Below, piece after piece: positions 6,856-15,985 of a stretch of 64,000 nt of DNA. The translations under genes were made by a program, and so were the position numbers. The notes below the pieces were generated by a model. It saw nothing but the letters and a program-made list of their open reading frames with translations, ran no database searches and was not told the DNA's origin. The stretch spans positions 487,307 to 551,306 of the forward strand of contig NZ_JANCLT010000002.1 of assembly GCF_024294785.1 (NCBI RefSeq), given 5' to 3'. Numbering within the stretch: the first letter of the stretch is position 1; every line of letters begins with the position of its first letter. Source of the DNA: Ectobacillus ponti (GTDB lineage: Bacteria; Bacillota; Bacilli; Bacillales; Bacillaceae_G).

Positions 6856-7569
6856 ATGACAAGAAATCTATGGATGGCTCTGGTCATCCTGTTATTGGGA
6901 ACTGCGGGAAAAGCGGAAGCGAGCGAACGGGTTGTGCTGACCAGCGTTCCTTCAGAAGCCTGGCACCAGCGCATTTACCTGATGGCGGACCAAATCACTT
7001 GGATGGATTATAGGAATGTTACGGTTCAGGTCGGGGATATGGGGCAGGTGCTCTATCATTTTCCTCATTGGCGTCACGGAAAATATGAACCGAAGCTGTA
7101 TGCGGCAGATGTCAGCGGAGATGCGCTGGAGGACATCATCATTGTGCTGAACCGGGACAGACCCCGGAGAGACCTGCATATCCTGAACCGGATCGCAGGG
7201 CATGGCTATGAGGAAGCAAAAATCGAACCTCCACAACAAACAATTGCCCAACAGGTGAAGATGCAGAAAAACGGGAAGCTTGTGACAGTCCAGATTGGCA
7301 AGCAGACCTATACTGCAGATCTCTCCTCCTACGATTATGTCAACCCGCGGGAGCCCTTCCTCCTTGCGTTTGAACTGACTGACTATGCCGTGCAGAACGG
7401 ACAATTGCTTGGGGCTGTGCCGGTTTACGCGGAACAGGATGCGGCGACGGGAGGCTTAATTGGTTATTTGAAGCTTCTGTACACTTGGGACGGGAAGAAG
7501 TATACGGTGGGAAGCATGAGCTTTGTTCCATACGATCCGAAGGATGACCTCTTTTTCTTTCCATCTTGA
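6856..7569 (+). CDS. Exported protein, VCBS/FG-GAP-like, function unknown
   Basis: The 237-residue precursor has a Sec signal peptide (ALVILLLGTAGKAEA, about residues 8-22). The mature part contains YAADVSGDALEDIIIVLNRD (about 83-102), a D-x-S/N-G-D-x-x-x-D pattern typical of VCBS/FG-GAP calcium-binding blades. No enzyme motif is visible. AAAGGAGGG precedes the ATG. The gene is divergent from the pspA2 operon and shares its intergenic region. A GACCAGCC/GGCTGGTC hairpin (7580-7598) follows the stop codon without a T tract. Confidence 0.7.
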   Translation: MTRNLWMALVILLLGTAGKAEASERVVLTSVPSEAWHQRIYLMADQITWMDYRNVTVQVGDMGQVLYHFPHWRHGKYEPKLYAADVSGDALEDIIIVLNRDRPRRDLHILNRIAGHGYEEAKIEPPQQTIAQQVKMQKNGKLVTVQIGKQTYTADLSSYDYVNPREPFLLAFELTDYAVQNGQLLGAVPVYAEQDAATGGLIGYLKLLYTWDGKKYTVGSMSFVPYDPKDDLFFFPS

Positions 7570-7617
7570 ATGACGAAGAGACCAGCCAATGGCTGGTCCC
7601 GGCAAAAAAACTGGCTG

Positions 7618-8037
7618 TCAGACAACCTTCAATGTCACATCCATATTGCCGCGTGTTGCCTTGGAATATGGACAGAAAGCATGTGCCTCTTCCACAAGCT
7701 CCTCTGCAGTCGCACGGTCCACACCTTCCACTTCTACTTCCAGCTCAGCCGCCAGCTTCACGCCGCCGGCTGCCGGGTCCTTCAGAATGTGGATGGTCGC
7801 TGTTACGGCAGTTGTGATATCCGCGAAGCCCTTTTGGCGGGCAACCAGGTTCAAAGCTCCATCAAAACAAGCAGAGTAGCCGGCTGCGAACAGCTGCTCA
7901 GGGTTTGTGCCATGGCCGCCGGGACCGCCAAGGCCCTTTGGTGTTTTCAGATCCAGATCCAGTACGTTATCGGAAGAAACAACGCGTCCGTGGCGGCCGC
8001 CTACTGCTGTAGCGTTTGCTGTGTACAAAATGGTCAT
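7618..8037 (-). CDS. ohr: Organic hydroperoxide resistance protein (Ohr/OsmC family)
   Basis: The protein (139 residues, family-typical) shows both catalytic cysteines: GYSACFDGAL (Cys about 57) and HAFCPYSKATRGN (Cys about 121). It also has the N-terminal TANATAVGGRHGRV of Ohr proteins. Ohr reduces organic and fatty-acid hydroperoxides with lipoylated proteins as reductant. It is monocistronic. Two AT-rich palindromes upstream (8093-8107 and 8108-8120) resemble operators of the thiol-sensing repressor OhrR, but no ohrR gene is in the window. Confidence 0.95.
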   Translation of the reverse strand: MTILYTANATAVGGRHGRVVSSDNVLDLDLKTPKGLGGPGGHGTNPEQLFAAGYSACFDGALNLVARQKGFADITTAVTATIHILKDPAAGGVKLAAELEVEVEGVDRATAEELVEEAHAFCPYSKATRGNMDVTLKVV

Positions 8038-8092
8038 GTGAGATTTCTCCTTTTTCTAATTAGATTATTTATGTTTCGCTTTTTTGTCTCCT

Positions 8093-8120
8093 GTAATTAA
8101 ATTGTACGCAATTAAATTGC
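8093..8120 (-). promoter_or_regulatory. Candidate OhrR (MarR-type) operators
   Basis: Two adjacent palindrome-like units, GTAATTAAATTGTAC and GCAATTAAATTGC, share AATTAAATTG and lie about 60-80 bases upstream of ohr. OhrR sites are known to be TACAATT/AATTGTA-type palindromes. Confidence 0.45.
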
Positions 8121-8169
8121 GGGCGTCAATACGTTTTTCTGAGAAGAAGGTGAAACATTTCAAAGGTAT

Positions 8170-8219
8170 GAAAAAAGCTGGCGCCAAGATTCACTTGAAA
8201 CAGAATCTTGGCGCCAGCC
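8170..8219 (-). terminator. Terminator of the FadR-type regulator gene
   Basis: A perfect 15-bp inverted repeat (GCTGGCGCCAAGATT and its complement) around a 12-nt loop, followed by T6 on the minus strand. Confidence 0.88.
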
Positions 8220-8231
8220 TCTTTCTTTTGC

Positions 8232-8858
8232 CTATTCATTGCTGATGAGATGCAAGCAGAAATCCAGGTCAGCCTGAAGATGACTTTTCATCAACAATTC
8301 AGCCTGCTGGCCATCTCTTGCCTGAATGGCATGATAAATCTGTTCATGCTCATCAATCAGATGCGGCCGCTGATAGAACACTACCGTTTTTCTAAAGAGA
8401 TAGATGGTGGATTGCATCCGGTCAATAATGTCGATCATGACAGGGTTATTGCTGGCATGAACGATAATCTCATGGAACCGTTCGTTTGCCATCATGATTT
8501 CCTCACGGGTGCCCTTTCTTCCAACCTCAACACACTGATACAGGGCCTCGAGCTCGTTTTCCTTTAAATAAGATGCGGCACATTGGGCGGAATAGCCCTC
8601 TAATAGAATGCGGACTTGAAACATATTTCGCAGGTCTTTCCCTGTAGGCTTCACAACTCTTTTATTGACAATTAACCCCTCTTGCTCCAGCTTCCGGATC
8701 GATTCCCGTATGGGGGTGCGGCTGACACCCAGTTCAGCAGCTATTTTTTCCTCCACAATTTTCGATCCCCCGGGAAGCTCTCCACTTAAAATCCTGTCAC
8801 GAAGAATCTCATAGGATTGATGGTAGGCAGGACGAGAACGATCACTTCCAAGCAACAT
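8232..8858 (-). CDS. GntR/FadR-family transcriptional regulator
   Basis: The 208-residue protein has an N-terminal winged helix with the GntR pattern (LSGELPGGSKIVEEKIAAEL...SRTPIRESIRKLEQEGL, about residues 24-66). A helical FCD effector domain (about 80-200) follows, with His residues in NERFHEIIVHASNNP and EHEQIYHAI placed as FCD metal ligands. It is transcribed divergently from the sugar-acid operon at 9088-12802, and two TTGTATACAA-type palindromes sit between them. It is therefore most likely that operon's repressor, with a sugar acid as inducer (inferred). Confidence 0.9.
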   Translation of the reverse strand: MLLGSDRSRPAYHQSYEILRDRILSGELPGGSKIVEEKIAAELGVSRTPIRESIRKLEQEGLIVNKRVVKPTGKDLRNMFQVRILLEGYSAQCAASYLKENELEALYQCVEVGRKGTREEIMMANERFHEIIVHASNNPVMIDIIDRMQSTIYLFRKTVVFYQRPHLIDEHEQIYHAIQARDGQQAELLMKSHLQADLDFCLHLISNE

Positions 8859-8945
8859 GGTCTCACCTCAATATCCTTTCACTCGCTATTTGTATCTTAC
8901 CAAATTCAAGGGAAAAAAAGTACAAGAAAGGGTGCCGCATACTTT

Positions 8946-8976
8946 ATGTATACAAAAATATAAAAATTGTATACAA
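8946..8976. promoter_or_regulatory. Two FadR-type operator palindromes
   Basis: ATGTATACAA (8946-8955) and TTGTATACAA (8967-8976) fit the FadR-subfamily consensus TnGTnnnACnA. Their centres are 21 bp apart, two helical turns, between the divergent regulator and operon. Confidence 0.65.
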
Positions 8977-9015
8977 AATTGAACGTTTCGTGTACAATTA
9001 CGGCATAGAGGTTGA

Positions 9016-9029
9016 TGAAAGCGATTGCA
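9016..9029 (+). promoter_or_regulatory. cre-like site (CcpA) before the sugar-acid operon
   Basis: TGAAAGCGATTGCA matches 13 of 14 positions of TGWNANCGNTNWCA. It lies about 60 bases before the first start codon, which suggests catabolite repression. Confidence 0.5.
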
Positions 9030-9087
9030 GCTATAGCTTCAGACCTGCGGCGATTGCTTGAAATAGAAACAGTTGGGAGGAATTCAA

Positions 9088-9981
9088 ATGGGAAGAACGA
9101 TTGGCTTTATCGGATTGGGCATTATGGGAAAGCCTATGTCACTGAATCTTATGAAGGCCGGGCATGCACTGACTGTGTTTGATTTGAATGCGGATGTGGT
9201 GAACAGTTTGACAGCGGCGGGGGCGAAGGCTGCTTTGTCCGCCAAGGAGGTTGCTGAGCAAAGTGAGATCATCATCACCATGCTGCCCGCTTCCAAGCAT
9301 GTGAAGGACGCCGTGTTGGGAGAGAACGGAATTCTGGCAGGGGCAAAAGAAGGCGCTGTCATCATTGATATGAGCTCCATTACCCCCGAAACGTCCAGAG
9401 AGCTGGCTGCTGAGGCTGCCAAGAAAGGCGTGGGAATGCTTGATGCGCCTGTCAGCGGCGGGGAACCGAAAGCGATTGACGGCACACTGGCTATTATGGT
9501 TGGCGGAAAAGAAGATGTGTTTGAAAGCGTGAAGCCTGTGTTGTATGACATGGGAAAAGACGTGACATTAGTCGGCGATCATGGCTGCGGCGTGACCGCG
9601 AAGCTGGCAAACCAAATTATTGTGAACCTGAACATTGCTGCCATGTCTGAAGCTTTGGTGCTGGCGGCAAAGGCGGGAATTGATGTTGAGAAAATGTACC
9701 AGGCTATCCGGAGCGGTCTTGCAGGAAGCGCTGTACTCGATGCAAAGGTGCCTATGATCTTGGACCGGAACTTTGTTGCAGGCGGCAGCATTGCCATCAA
9801 TATGAAGGACATTACGAACGTCATGAACACCGCGCATGAAATCGGAGTTCCGCTTCCTCTCTCCAGCCAGCTGTTGGAGATCTTCCACGCATTGAAGGTG
9901 GACGGAAAAATACAAGACGACCACGGAAGCATCGTCAGATACTACGAAAAGCTTGCCAATGTCGAAGTAAAGAGGGTTTGA
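9088..9981 (+). CDS. 2-hydroxy-3-oxopropionate reductase / L-threonate dehydrogenase-like enzyme
   Basis: A 297-residue beta-hydroxyacid dehydrogenase: NAD(P)-binding GFIGLGIMGKPM at the N-terminus, substrate-binding DAPVSGGEPKAIDGTLAIMV (about residues 118-137) and catalytic Lys in GVTAKLANQ (about 171). It oxidises or reduces a beta-hydroxyacid such as tartronate semialdehyde/glycerate or threonate. The start at 9088 is favoured by GGGAGG 7 bases before it. Three bases separate it from the downstream kinase-like gene. With that kinase it fits the tetronate (threonate/erythronate) route, in which the dehydrogenase makes 2-oxo-tetronate. A GarR-type role cannot be excluded. Confidence 0.85.
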   Translation: MGRTIGFIGLGIMGKPMSLNLMKAGHALTVFDLNADVVNSLTAAGAKAALSAKEVAEQSEIIITMLPASKHVKDAVLGENGILAGAKEGAVIIDMSSITPETSRELAAEAAKKGVGMLDAPVSGGEPKAIDGTLAIMVGGKEDVFESVKPVLYDMGKDVTLVGDHGCGVTAKLANQIIVNLNIAAMSEALVLAAKAGIDVEKMYQAIRSGLAGSAVLDAKVPMILDRNFVAGGSIAINMKDITNVMNTAHEIGVPLPLSSQLLEIFHALKVDGKIQDDHGSIVRYYEKLANVEVKRV

Positions 9982-9984
9982 GCC

Positions 9985-11406
9985 ATGAAGGAAAGCATTG
10001 CAATTTTAAGTACAGTTCCTGAAGTTGACCGCCAAAAGGTGGACGGCTTGCTGGCCGAGGCGCTGCAAGGCTTGAACAAGAAAATTATTGTTTTAGATGA
10101 TGACCCTACTGGTGTGCAAACTGTACACGATATTTCAGTTTTCACAGACTGGTCAGAGCAAAGCATCGAACAAGGATTTCAGGAAGAGCAGTCCATGTTC
10201 TTCATCCTGACAAATTCCCGCGGGTTCACGGCGGCAGAAACAGAGAAAGCGCACCGGGACATTGCCGCCAACGTTCTAACCGTGGCCGGCAGGCTGAACC
10301 GTGAGTTTATCATAATCAGCCGGGGAGATTCGACTTTACGGGGCCATTATCCATTGGAGACGAAGGTTTTGAAGGAAGCATTGGAGGAATCCTCTTCCAT
10401 GAAAATTGATGGTGAAGTGCTTCTCCCATTTTTTAAAGAGGGCGGGCGCTTCACCATTCATAACACCCACTATGTGCAATATGGCGAAGAGCTGGTGCCG
10501 GCTGGAGAGACGGAATTTGCAAAAGACCGCACCTTCGGCTACATAAACTCCCACCTGGGAAAATGGGTGGAGGAGAAATCCAACGGGGAATTTACAGCTG
10601 CTTCTACCCTGTACATTTCCTTGGAGCAGCTGCGGTCTCTGGACATTGGCGGGATTGCTGAACAGCTGCTTCAGGTGGATGCTTTCCGCAAGGTGGTAGT
10701 GAACGCAGTGGATGAGGTTGATGTAAAAATCTTCACTATAGCTTTGGTGCAAGCCATGCATGCAGGCAAACAATTTCTGTTCCGGAGTGCAGCTGCTCTG
10801 CCAAAGGTTATTGGCGGTGTCAGTGACCGGCCGCTTCTTGCCAAAGAAGAGTTAATTGGAGAAGAAACGGAAAACGGCGGATTGATCATTGTCGGCTCTC
10901 ATGTGAAGAAAACAACGGAGCAGCTGGAAGAGCTGAAAGCACTGAAGGAGCTGGCATTCCTTGAATTCAACAGCCACCTGGTTCTGGAACCGGATGAATT
11001 TCACCGTGAGCTGAACCGTGTAATTGAAACAACAGAATCTCTGATCCGGGAAGGAAAGACAGTGGCTGTCTATACAAGAAGAGAGCGGCTTGACCTGGGA
11101 CCGGATAAAAAAGAAGAAGAACTGCAGCTGTCCGTTGCCATCTCTGATGCGGTCACGAGCATTGTAACCAGACTGCAGGTACGGCCGAAATTCTTAATTG
11201 CCAAAGGGGGCATCACCTCAAGTGATGTTGGCACGAAGGGCTTGCAGGTGAAGCGGGCAACAGTGGCCGGGCAAATCAGACCAGGAATTCCAGTTTGGAA
11301 GACAGGGCAGGAAAGTAAATATCCCGGTATGGCTTATGTGATTTTCCCTGGCAATGTCGGTACAAAGCGGGATTTAAAAGAGGTTGTTGAGCTTTTAAAT
11401 AAATAG
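9985..11406 (+). CDS. Four-carbon acid sugar kinase family (DUF1537), 3-oxo-tetronate kinase-like
   Basis: The 473-residue protein has the family's N-terminal signature IIVLDDDPTGVQTVHD (about residues 35-50). In the C-terminal half it has FLIAKGGITSSDVGTKGL and YPGMAYVIFPGNVG (about 395-460), which form the ATP-binding end. OtnK and DtnK relatives phosphorylate 3-dehydro-tetronates. It lies between the dehydrogenase and the permease, all in one direction. The aldolase (OtnC-type) and isomerase (OtnI-type) usually found in the full pathway are absent from this operon, so they are elsewhere or the substrate differs. Confidence 0.85.
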   Translation: MKESIAILSTVPEVDRQKVDGLLAEALQGLNKKIIVLDDDPTGVQTVHDISVFTDWSEQSIEQGFQEEQSMFFILTNSRGFTAAETEKAHRDIAANVLTVAGRLNREFIIISRGDSTLRGHYPLETKVLKEALEESSSMKIDGEVLLPFFKEGGRFTIHNTHYVQYGEELVPAGETEFAKDRTFGYINSHLGKWVEEKSNGEFTAASTLYISLEQLRSLDIGGIAEQLLQVDAFRKVVVNAVDEVDVKIFTIALVQAMHAGKQFLFRSAAALPKVIGGVSDRPLLAKEELIGEETENGGLIIVGSHVKKTTEQLEELKALKELAFLEFNSHLVLEPDEFHRELNRVIETTESLIREGKTVAVYTRRERLDLGPDKKEEELQLSVAISDAVTSIVTRLQVRPKFLIAKGGITSSDVGTKGLQVKRATVAGQIRPGIPVWKTGQESKYPGMAYVIFPGNVGTKRDLKEVVELLNK

Positions 11407-11479
11407 AAGACTTGCGGGAATGCCAATGCAGAGCATGGATTGGCATTCCTGAAAAATAAAAGCGGGAAGAGGGAGAGAA

Positions 11480-12802
11480 ATGCCAATAGTTTTTATCGGT
11501 ATTGGAGTCATTGTTTTACTATTATTAATGGTTGTCTGTAGAGTAAACGCATTCATTTCTTTAATTGTGACTGCTCTGCTTGTAGGAATTATGGAGGGGA
11601 TGTCACCAGTTAAGGCTATGACTTCCATTACAACCGGGTTGGGCGGCACATTGGGGAACCTGGCACTGGTCATTGTGTTTGGGGGCATGATTGGAAAACT
11701 GATGGCTGATTCAGGCGGCGCCCAGCGGATTGCGGTCACCCTGATCCGAATATTCGGCAAGAAGAGGGTACAACTGGCAGCTGTGCTTACTGCCTTTATC
11801 GTTGGAATTGCCTTATTCTTTGAAACAGGTGTTGTGGTTCTAATGCCACTGGTATTCACAATTGCTGCAGAAGCAGGAGTTCCCATTCTGTATATCGGCA
11901 TGCCGGTCATCGCAGCCTTGATCACGATGCATGGTTTTGTGCCGCCGCATCCAGGACCTACAGCCGTTGCGGGCATTTATCAAGCCAACATAGGAAAAAC
12001 CTTGTTGTATGGCATTCTCATTGGGATTCCCGCAGTCATCCTGAGCGGCCCTGTATACACAAAGCTTTTCAAGAAGGAAGATCTGGAAGTAGAAATTCCA
12101 AAAGGCTTGTTCACGCCAAAGCATTTTAAAGAAGAAGAAATGCCTGGCTTCGGCGTCAGCCTATTCACAGCTTTGATTCCAGTCATTCTCATTGCCTTCC
12201 AAGCTGTAGTTGAAATTACAGCGCCAAAGTCAGCTCTTCTGCCGACAGCAAAGTTCTTGGGAAATCCAGGTGTCGCTCTATTGGTTTCTGTTATCATCGC
12301 TATTTTCACATTCGGCATCAACCGCGGCCGGAAAATGCCCGACATCATGGATTCACTCACTGAATCCATTGGCAGTATCGCTGTCATTCTATTAATCATC
12401 GGCGGCGGCGGCGCATTTAAACAAGTCTTGATTGACAGTCATGTAGACAAGTATGTGGCTCATCTCATGGAAGGCTCCTCCATGTCTCCCTTATTCTTGG
12501 CCTGGCTGATTGCCGCCATCCTAAGACTCGTATTAGGGTCCGCCACTGTAGCAGGCATGACAGCAGCCGGCATTTGCGCGCCGCTTGTGGCAACTGCACA
12601 TGTGAGCCCGGAGCTGATGGTGCTGGCAACGGGAGCTGGAAGCATGACATTCTCCCATGTGAATGACGCAGGCTTCTGGATTTACAAAGAATTCTTCAAC
12701 CTTTCCATCGGGAAAACGATTAAAACATGGTCTGTCATGGTTACAATCGCATCCCTCGTCGGTCTTGCGGGTGTATTCATCATAAGCATGTTTGTAAACT
12801 GA
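11480..12802 (+). CDS. GntP-family sugar-acid:H+ symporter
   Basis: A 440-residue membrane protein with about 12 hydrophobic segments and the GntP landmarks HGFVPPHPGPTAVA (about residues 154-167) and SATVAGMTAAGICAPL (about 354-369). The family imports gluconate and related sugar acids. It is the last gene of the operon, 73 bases after the kinase-like gene, and should import the substrate for the two upstream enzymes. A strong bidirectional terminator follows. Confidence 0.92.
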   Translation: MPIVFIGIGVIVLLLLMVVCRVNAFISLIVTALLVGIMEGMSPVKAMTSITTGLGGTLGNLALVIVFGGMIGKLMADSGGAQRIAVTLIRIFGKKRVQLAAVLTAFIVGIALFFETGVVVLMPLVFTIAAEAGVPILYIGMPVIAALITMHGFVPPHPGPTAVAGIYQANIGKTLLYGILIGIPAVILSGPVYTKLFKKEDLEVEIPKGLFTPKHFKEEEMPGFGVSLFTALIPVILIAFQAVVEITAPKSALLPTAKFLGNPGVALLVSVIIAIFTFGINRGRKMPDIMDSLTESIGSIAVILLIIGGGGAFKQVLIDSHVDKYVAHLMEGSSMSPLFLAWLIAAILRLVLGSATVAGMTAAGICAPLVATAHVSPELMVLATGAGSMTFSHVNDAGFWIYKEFFNLSIGKTIKTWSVMVTIASLVGLAGVFIISMFVN

Positions 12803-12808
12803 GAATAG

Positions 12809-12846
12809 GAAAAAGCAACCTTCTTTGGCAGAAAGGTTGCTTTTTC
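12809..12846. terminator. Bidirectional terminator (sugar-acid operon / P450)
   Basis: AAAAAGCAACCTT and AAGGTTGCTTTTT arms with a 10-nt loop between two convergent genes. Confidence 0.92.
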
Positions 12847-12872
12847 AAGTATAAAAGGGTCCTTCGCTTGTG

Positions 12873-14183
12873 CTATCTTTTTACCACTTCCATCTGCACC
12901 CCATCCCGCACCCGCAATGACACCAGCGGCTCCGGCCGCACCTTCTCAGGCTCCAGCGTGCGCAGCTTATAGCGCTGCCCCACCGTTGCCAAAATCAGCA
13001 GCGCCTCCATCATCGCAAACTGCGTTCCGATACAGCCGCGGGAGCCGGCACCAAATGGGATATAAGCGTAATGCGGAATGTTTGCCTGATTTTCCTTCGT
13101 GAACCGCTCCGGACGAAAAGCTTCCGGCTCGGCAAAAAAGGCCGGGTTGCGGTGCATGACGTACGGGCTGATCATGAAGGATGCATTCTTCTTGAAGCTG
13201 TGCCCCCCAATCTCCACATCCTCCTTCGCCTCCCGCAGGACAATCCAGGCCGGCGGATATAATCGCAGCGTTTCCTGCATAATTTGATTGGTGTAGACGA
13301 GGCTCGGGATATCCGCGAAGGTTGGACAGCGCCCCTGCAGCACAGTGTCCAGCTCCTGATGAAACAGCTGCTCCGCCTCTGGATTTTGTGATAAAAGGAA
13401 CAGCGCCCAGGTCAGCGCATTTGCGGTTGTTTCATGGCCGGCAATGAGGAAGGTGACAACCTGATCGCGAATTTCCTTGCGGGACAAGGGCTCCCCGTCC
13501 TCATACCGCGCCTGCAGCAGCATTCCCATCATGTTATCCTCGTCTGGCTTGGCTTCCGCCACCAAATCGTCCGTAAGCTCATCCAGCGTTTTCACCCCCT
13601 GCTCATAGCGGCGGTTCTTCTTCGTCGGCAGCCAGTCAAAAAGGCGGATGGGCATCATAATGGAATCTGCCGCTTTTTCAATGATGTCATTCACCGCTTG
13701 GGCAATCTCTGTTGTCCGGCCTTGAATGTCTGTGCCAAACATTGTTTTGACAATGACACGCAGAGTCAGCTGCATCATATCCTGATTCATCCAGCGCACC
13801 TCGCCGTCCTGCCAAGACTGCACCAGCTCATCGGCATAAGCAGTAACAGCATCTGCATAGCCGGCAATGCGCTTCTTATGAAAAGCCGGCTGTACCATCT
13901 TGCGCTGGCGGCGGTGTGTTTCACCCTCTGTCGTCAATACGCCCTCGCCCAGTGTCCGGCTGAAGATTTTGGCGGAGGAGCCTTTTACAAACTGCTCATC
14001 TTTTACAGTCAAAATTTCCTTGATGGCCTCCGGCGCATGAATAATGTAGGAAGCCAGGCGGTCAGACGGATTAATCGTGACAATATCTGCGATGGTATGT
14101 GTGTCATATAAGAAGGCAAGCGGGTCTTTGCGGAAGGTTAAGTAGTTCGTAAGCTGAAAGCCGGGCATATTCTCTTTGTTCAA
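12873..14183 (-). CDS. Cytochrome P450
   Basis: The 436-residue protein has the complete P450 signature set: I-helix AGHETTANAL (about residues 242-251), K-helix ETLRLYPP (about 300-307), PERF, and the heme loop FGAGSRGCIG with the Cys ligand at about residue 384. It has no fused reductase or membrane anchor, so it is a soluble class that needs a separate ferredoxin or flavodoxin, not seen here. The substrate is unknown. The gene is monocistronic and divergent from the UbiB-like kinase gene. Confidence 0.95.
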   Translation of the reverse strand: MNKENMPGFQLTNYLTFRKDPLAFLYDTHTIADIVTINPSDRLASYIIHAPEAIKEILTVKDEQFVKGSSAKIFSRTLGEGVLTTEGETHRRQRKMVQPAFHKKRIAGYADAVTAYADELVQSWQDGEVRWMNQDMMQLTLRVIVKTMFGTDIQGRTTEIAQAVNDIIEKAADSIMMPIRLFDWLPTKKNRRYEQGVKTLDELTDDLVAEAKPDEDNMMGMLLQARYEDGEPLSRKEIRDQVVTFLIAGHETTANALTWALFLLSQNPEAEQLFHQELDTVLQGRCPTFADIPSLVYTNQIMQETLRLYPPAWIVLREAKEDVEIGGHSFKKNASFMISPYVMHRNPAFFAEPEAFRPERFTKENQANIPHYAYIPFGAGSRGCIGTQFAMMEALLILATVGQRYKLRTLEPEKVRPEPLVSLRVRDGVQMEVVKR

Positions 14184-14296
14184 ACATCCTCACCCCATAT
14201 CCTGTCGTTTTATTCCATTATACTATACATTCCTTGAACATATATTATACAATGAATATGCAGGGAAGGTGCTTACAGAGAAAGAAGGGGAAAGCC

Positions 14297-15985
14297 ATGA
14301 AGTACGTGTCCCTCTATCGCATTTGGGTAATTGTCAAAATGGCAGTCAAATTTTTCGCACAAGTGATCCTGTTCCAAAGACGGCACCGCCACGGCTGGAA
14401 TGAGCAAACACGGCTGAAGTGGGAAGCCCTGCTGAAAAAACAGGCTGCAGAATATAAGCGCACCGCCCTTCATCTGGAGGGCCTGCTGATTAAGGTCGGG
14501 CAGTTTCTAAGCACCCGGGCTGATATTATGCCGCCTGTATTCATCCACGAGTTGGAGGATTTGGTGGATCGAGTTCCGCCGGTGCCATGGGAGGATGCCA
14601 AGAGAATTCTGGAGGAGGATTGGAACGGGCCGTATGGGGATGTGCTGCATAAGATCAGCGAGCAACCTGTCGCATCCGCTTCTATTGGTGAAGTGTACCA
14701 TGCCTATCTCCACAGCGGCACCTCAGTTGCGGTCAAAATTCAGCGGCCCCGCATTGAGCAGATCATTCAAACAGACTTTAAGGCGCTCCGCATCGTGATG
14801 TGGCTGGCAAAGCATTTCACCTCCTTTGGGAAGCAAATCAATTTTGATTCCCTGTACAAGGAGACATATACGGTCATCGGCCAGGAGCTGAACTTCCGCA
14901 AAGAGCTGCAGAACGGGCTGTATTTCCGAAATCGATACGAACATTTCCCAGAGGTGGATGTCCCGTTTTACTATAGTGAGTATTCCACCCGCCGCGTGCT
15001 GGTGATGGATTGGGTGGAGGGCGCCCGTATTACGGACCTCTCTTACCTGGAGGCACAGGGCATTGACCGGAAGGATCTGGCGATGCGCCTGCTTCGGGGC
15101 TTCCTGGAGCAGCTGCTTCAAGAAGGGAAATTTCATGCCGATCCGCATCCCGGCAATATTCTGGTGCGGCCGGACGGCACGATTGTGCTGATCGATTTCG
15201 GAATGGTCGGGGAAATCAGCAAGCGTGATGCGCTTGCTGTCCGCCAACTGGTGGAGGGCATTGTCATTGGCGATTATGAACGTGTCGTGGATGCGCTGGA
15301 GCAGCTGCGCTTTTTGCTGCCGCACGCGAACAAGCAGGAAATCAAGCAGGTTATTGAGCTGATGATTCAGACCTACTTGCAGGAAGACCTGACCACCATG
15401 GATGATGCAATTGTCCAGCAAATTCTCGAAGACATCCAGACCATTGTGCGCAAGCAGCCGATTCAGCTGCCGAGCGAGTTCGCCTTCTTCGGGCGGGCGG
15501 TCTCCATCTTTGTTGGCATACTGTATATCCTGAACCCTGAACTGGATTTGCTTGCTGCCAGCAAGCCGCTCGTCTTGGAGTGGCTGCAGAAGCAAGGCAA
15601 GGAGGAAGAAGCGCCTGCCGCTTCTTCCCCGCTGCAGCTGCTCACACAGACCTTGCGTCCGCTGCTGACACTGCCGCGCCAAATCCAGCAGGCACTTGAT
15701 GAGCCCCAGCGGCGCCGCGAATGGGAGCAGGAGCAGCATCACCAGTCCCTGCAGCATCAGCTGCTCCTCTCCAAAAAGCGGGATGCCCTGCTGTTTTGCC
15801 TCATCAGTGCCGTTGCGCTTTATATCAGTTGTTTCTTTTCCCAAAGCATGCTGATCTATGGAAGCGGGGGATTGCTTCTCGTCAGCATCCTTTACTATAT
15901 CGGAACACTTCGTTCCCACCGCCGTTTACTAAGAGAAAGGATGAGTGAAGATGGCAGAAGAAAAGGTACAAAGACAGGCAACTGA
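14297..15985 (+). CDS. UbiB/ABC1/COQ8-family atypical kinase
   Basis: Start 14297 (MKYVSLYRIW) follows GAAGGGGAAAG; the longer frame lacks a good site. The 562-residue product has the ABC1 signature LLIKVGQFLSTRADIMPP (about residues 62-79, the KxGQ motif). It also has the A-rich loop PVASASIGEVYHA, catalytic KFHADPHPGNILV (about 278-290) and the metal-binding IDFGMVG (about 302-308). Two hydrophobic segments near the C-terminus (about 497-535) should anchor it to the membrane. The family acts as ATPase/kinase-like factors in quinone or lipid homeostasis. It overlaps the next small gene. Confidence 0.92.
   Translation: MKYVSLYRIWVIVKMAVKFFAQVILFQRRHRHGWNEQTRLKWEALLKKQAAEYKRTALHLEGLLIKVGQFLSTRADIMPPVFIHELEDLVDRVPPVPWEDAKRILEEDWNGPYGDVLHKISEQPVASASIGEVYHAYLHSGTSVAVKIQRPRIEQIIQTDFKALRIVMWLAKHFTSFGKQINFDSLYKETYTVIGQELNFRKELQNGLYFRNRYEHFPEVDVPFYYSEYSTRRVLVMDWVEGARITDLSYLEAQGIDRKDLAMRLLRGFLEQLLQEGKFHADPHPGNILVRPDGTIVLIDFGMVGEISKRDALAVRQLVEGIVIGDYERVVDALEQLRFLLPHANKQEIKQVIELMIQTYLQEDLTTMDDAIVQQILEDIQTIVRKQPIQLPSEFAFFGRAVSIFVGILYILNPELDLLAASKPLVLEWLQKQGKEEEAPAASSPLQLLTQTLRPLLTLPRQIQQALDEPQRRREWEQEQHHQSLQHQLLLSKKRDALLFCLISAVALYISCFFSQSMLIYGSGGLLLVSILYYIGTLRSHRRLLRERMSEDGRRKGTKTGN

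Noticed and set aside
10336-10773. Minus-strand frame opposite the kinase-like gene
   Set aside because: It is fully inside a well-supported conserved gene, has no RBS and is a shadow. The same applies to many other antisense frames opposite long genes such as zwf, ahpF and the hybrid kinase.
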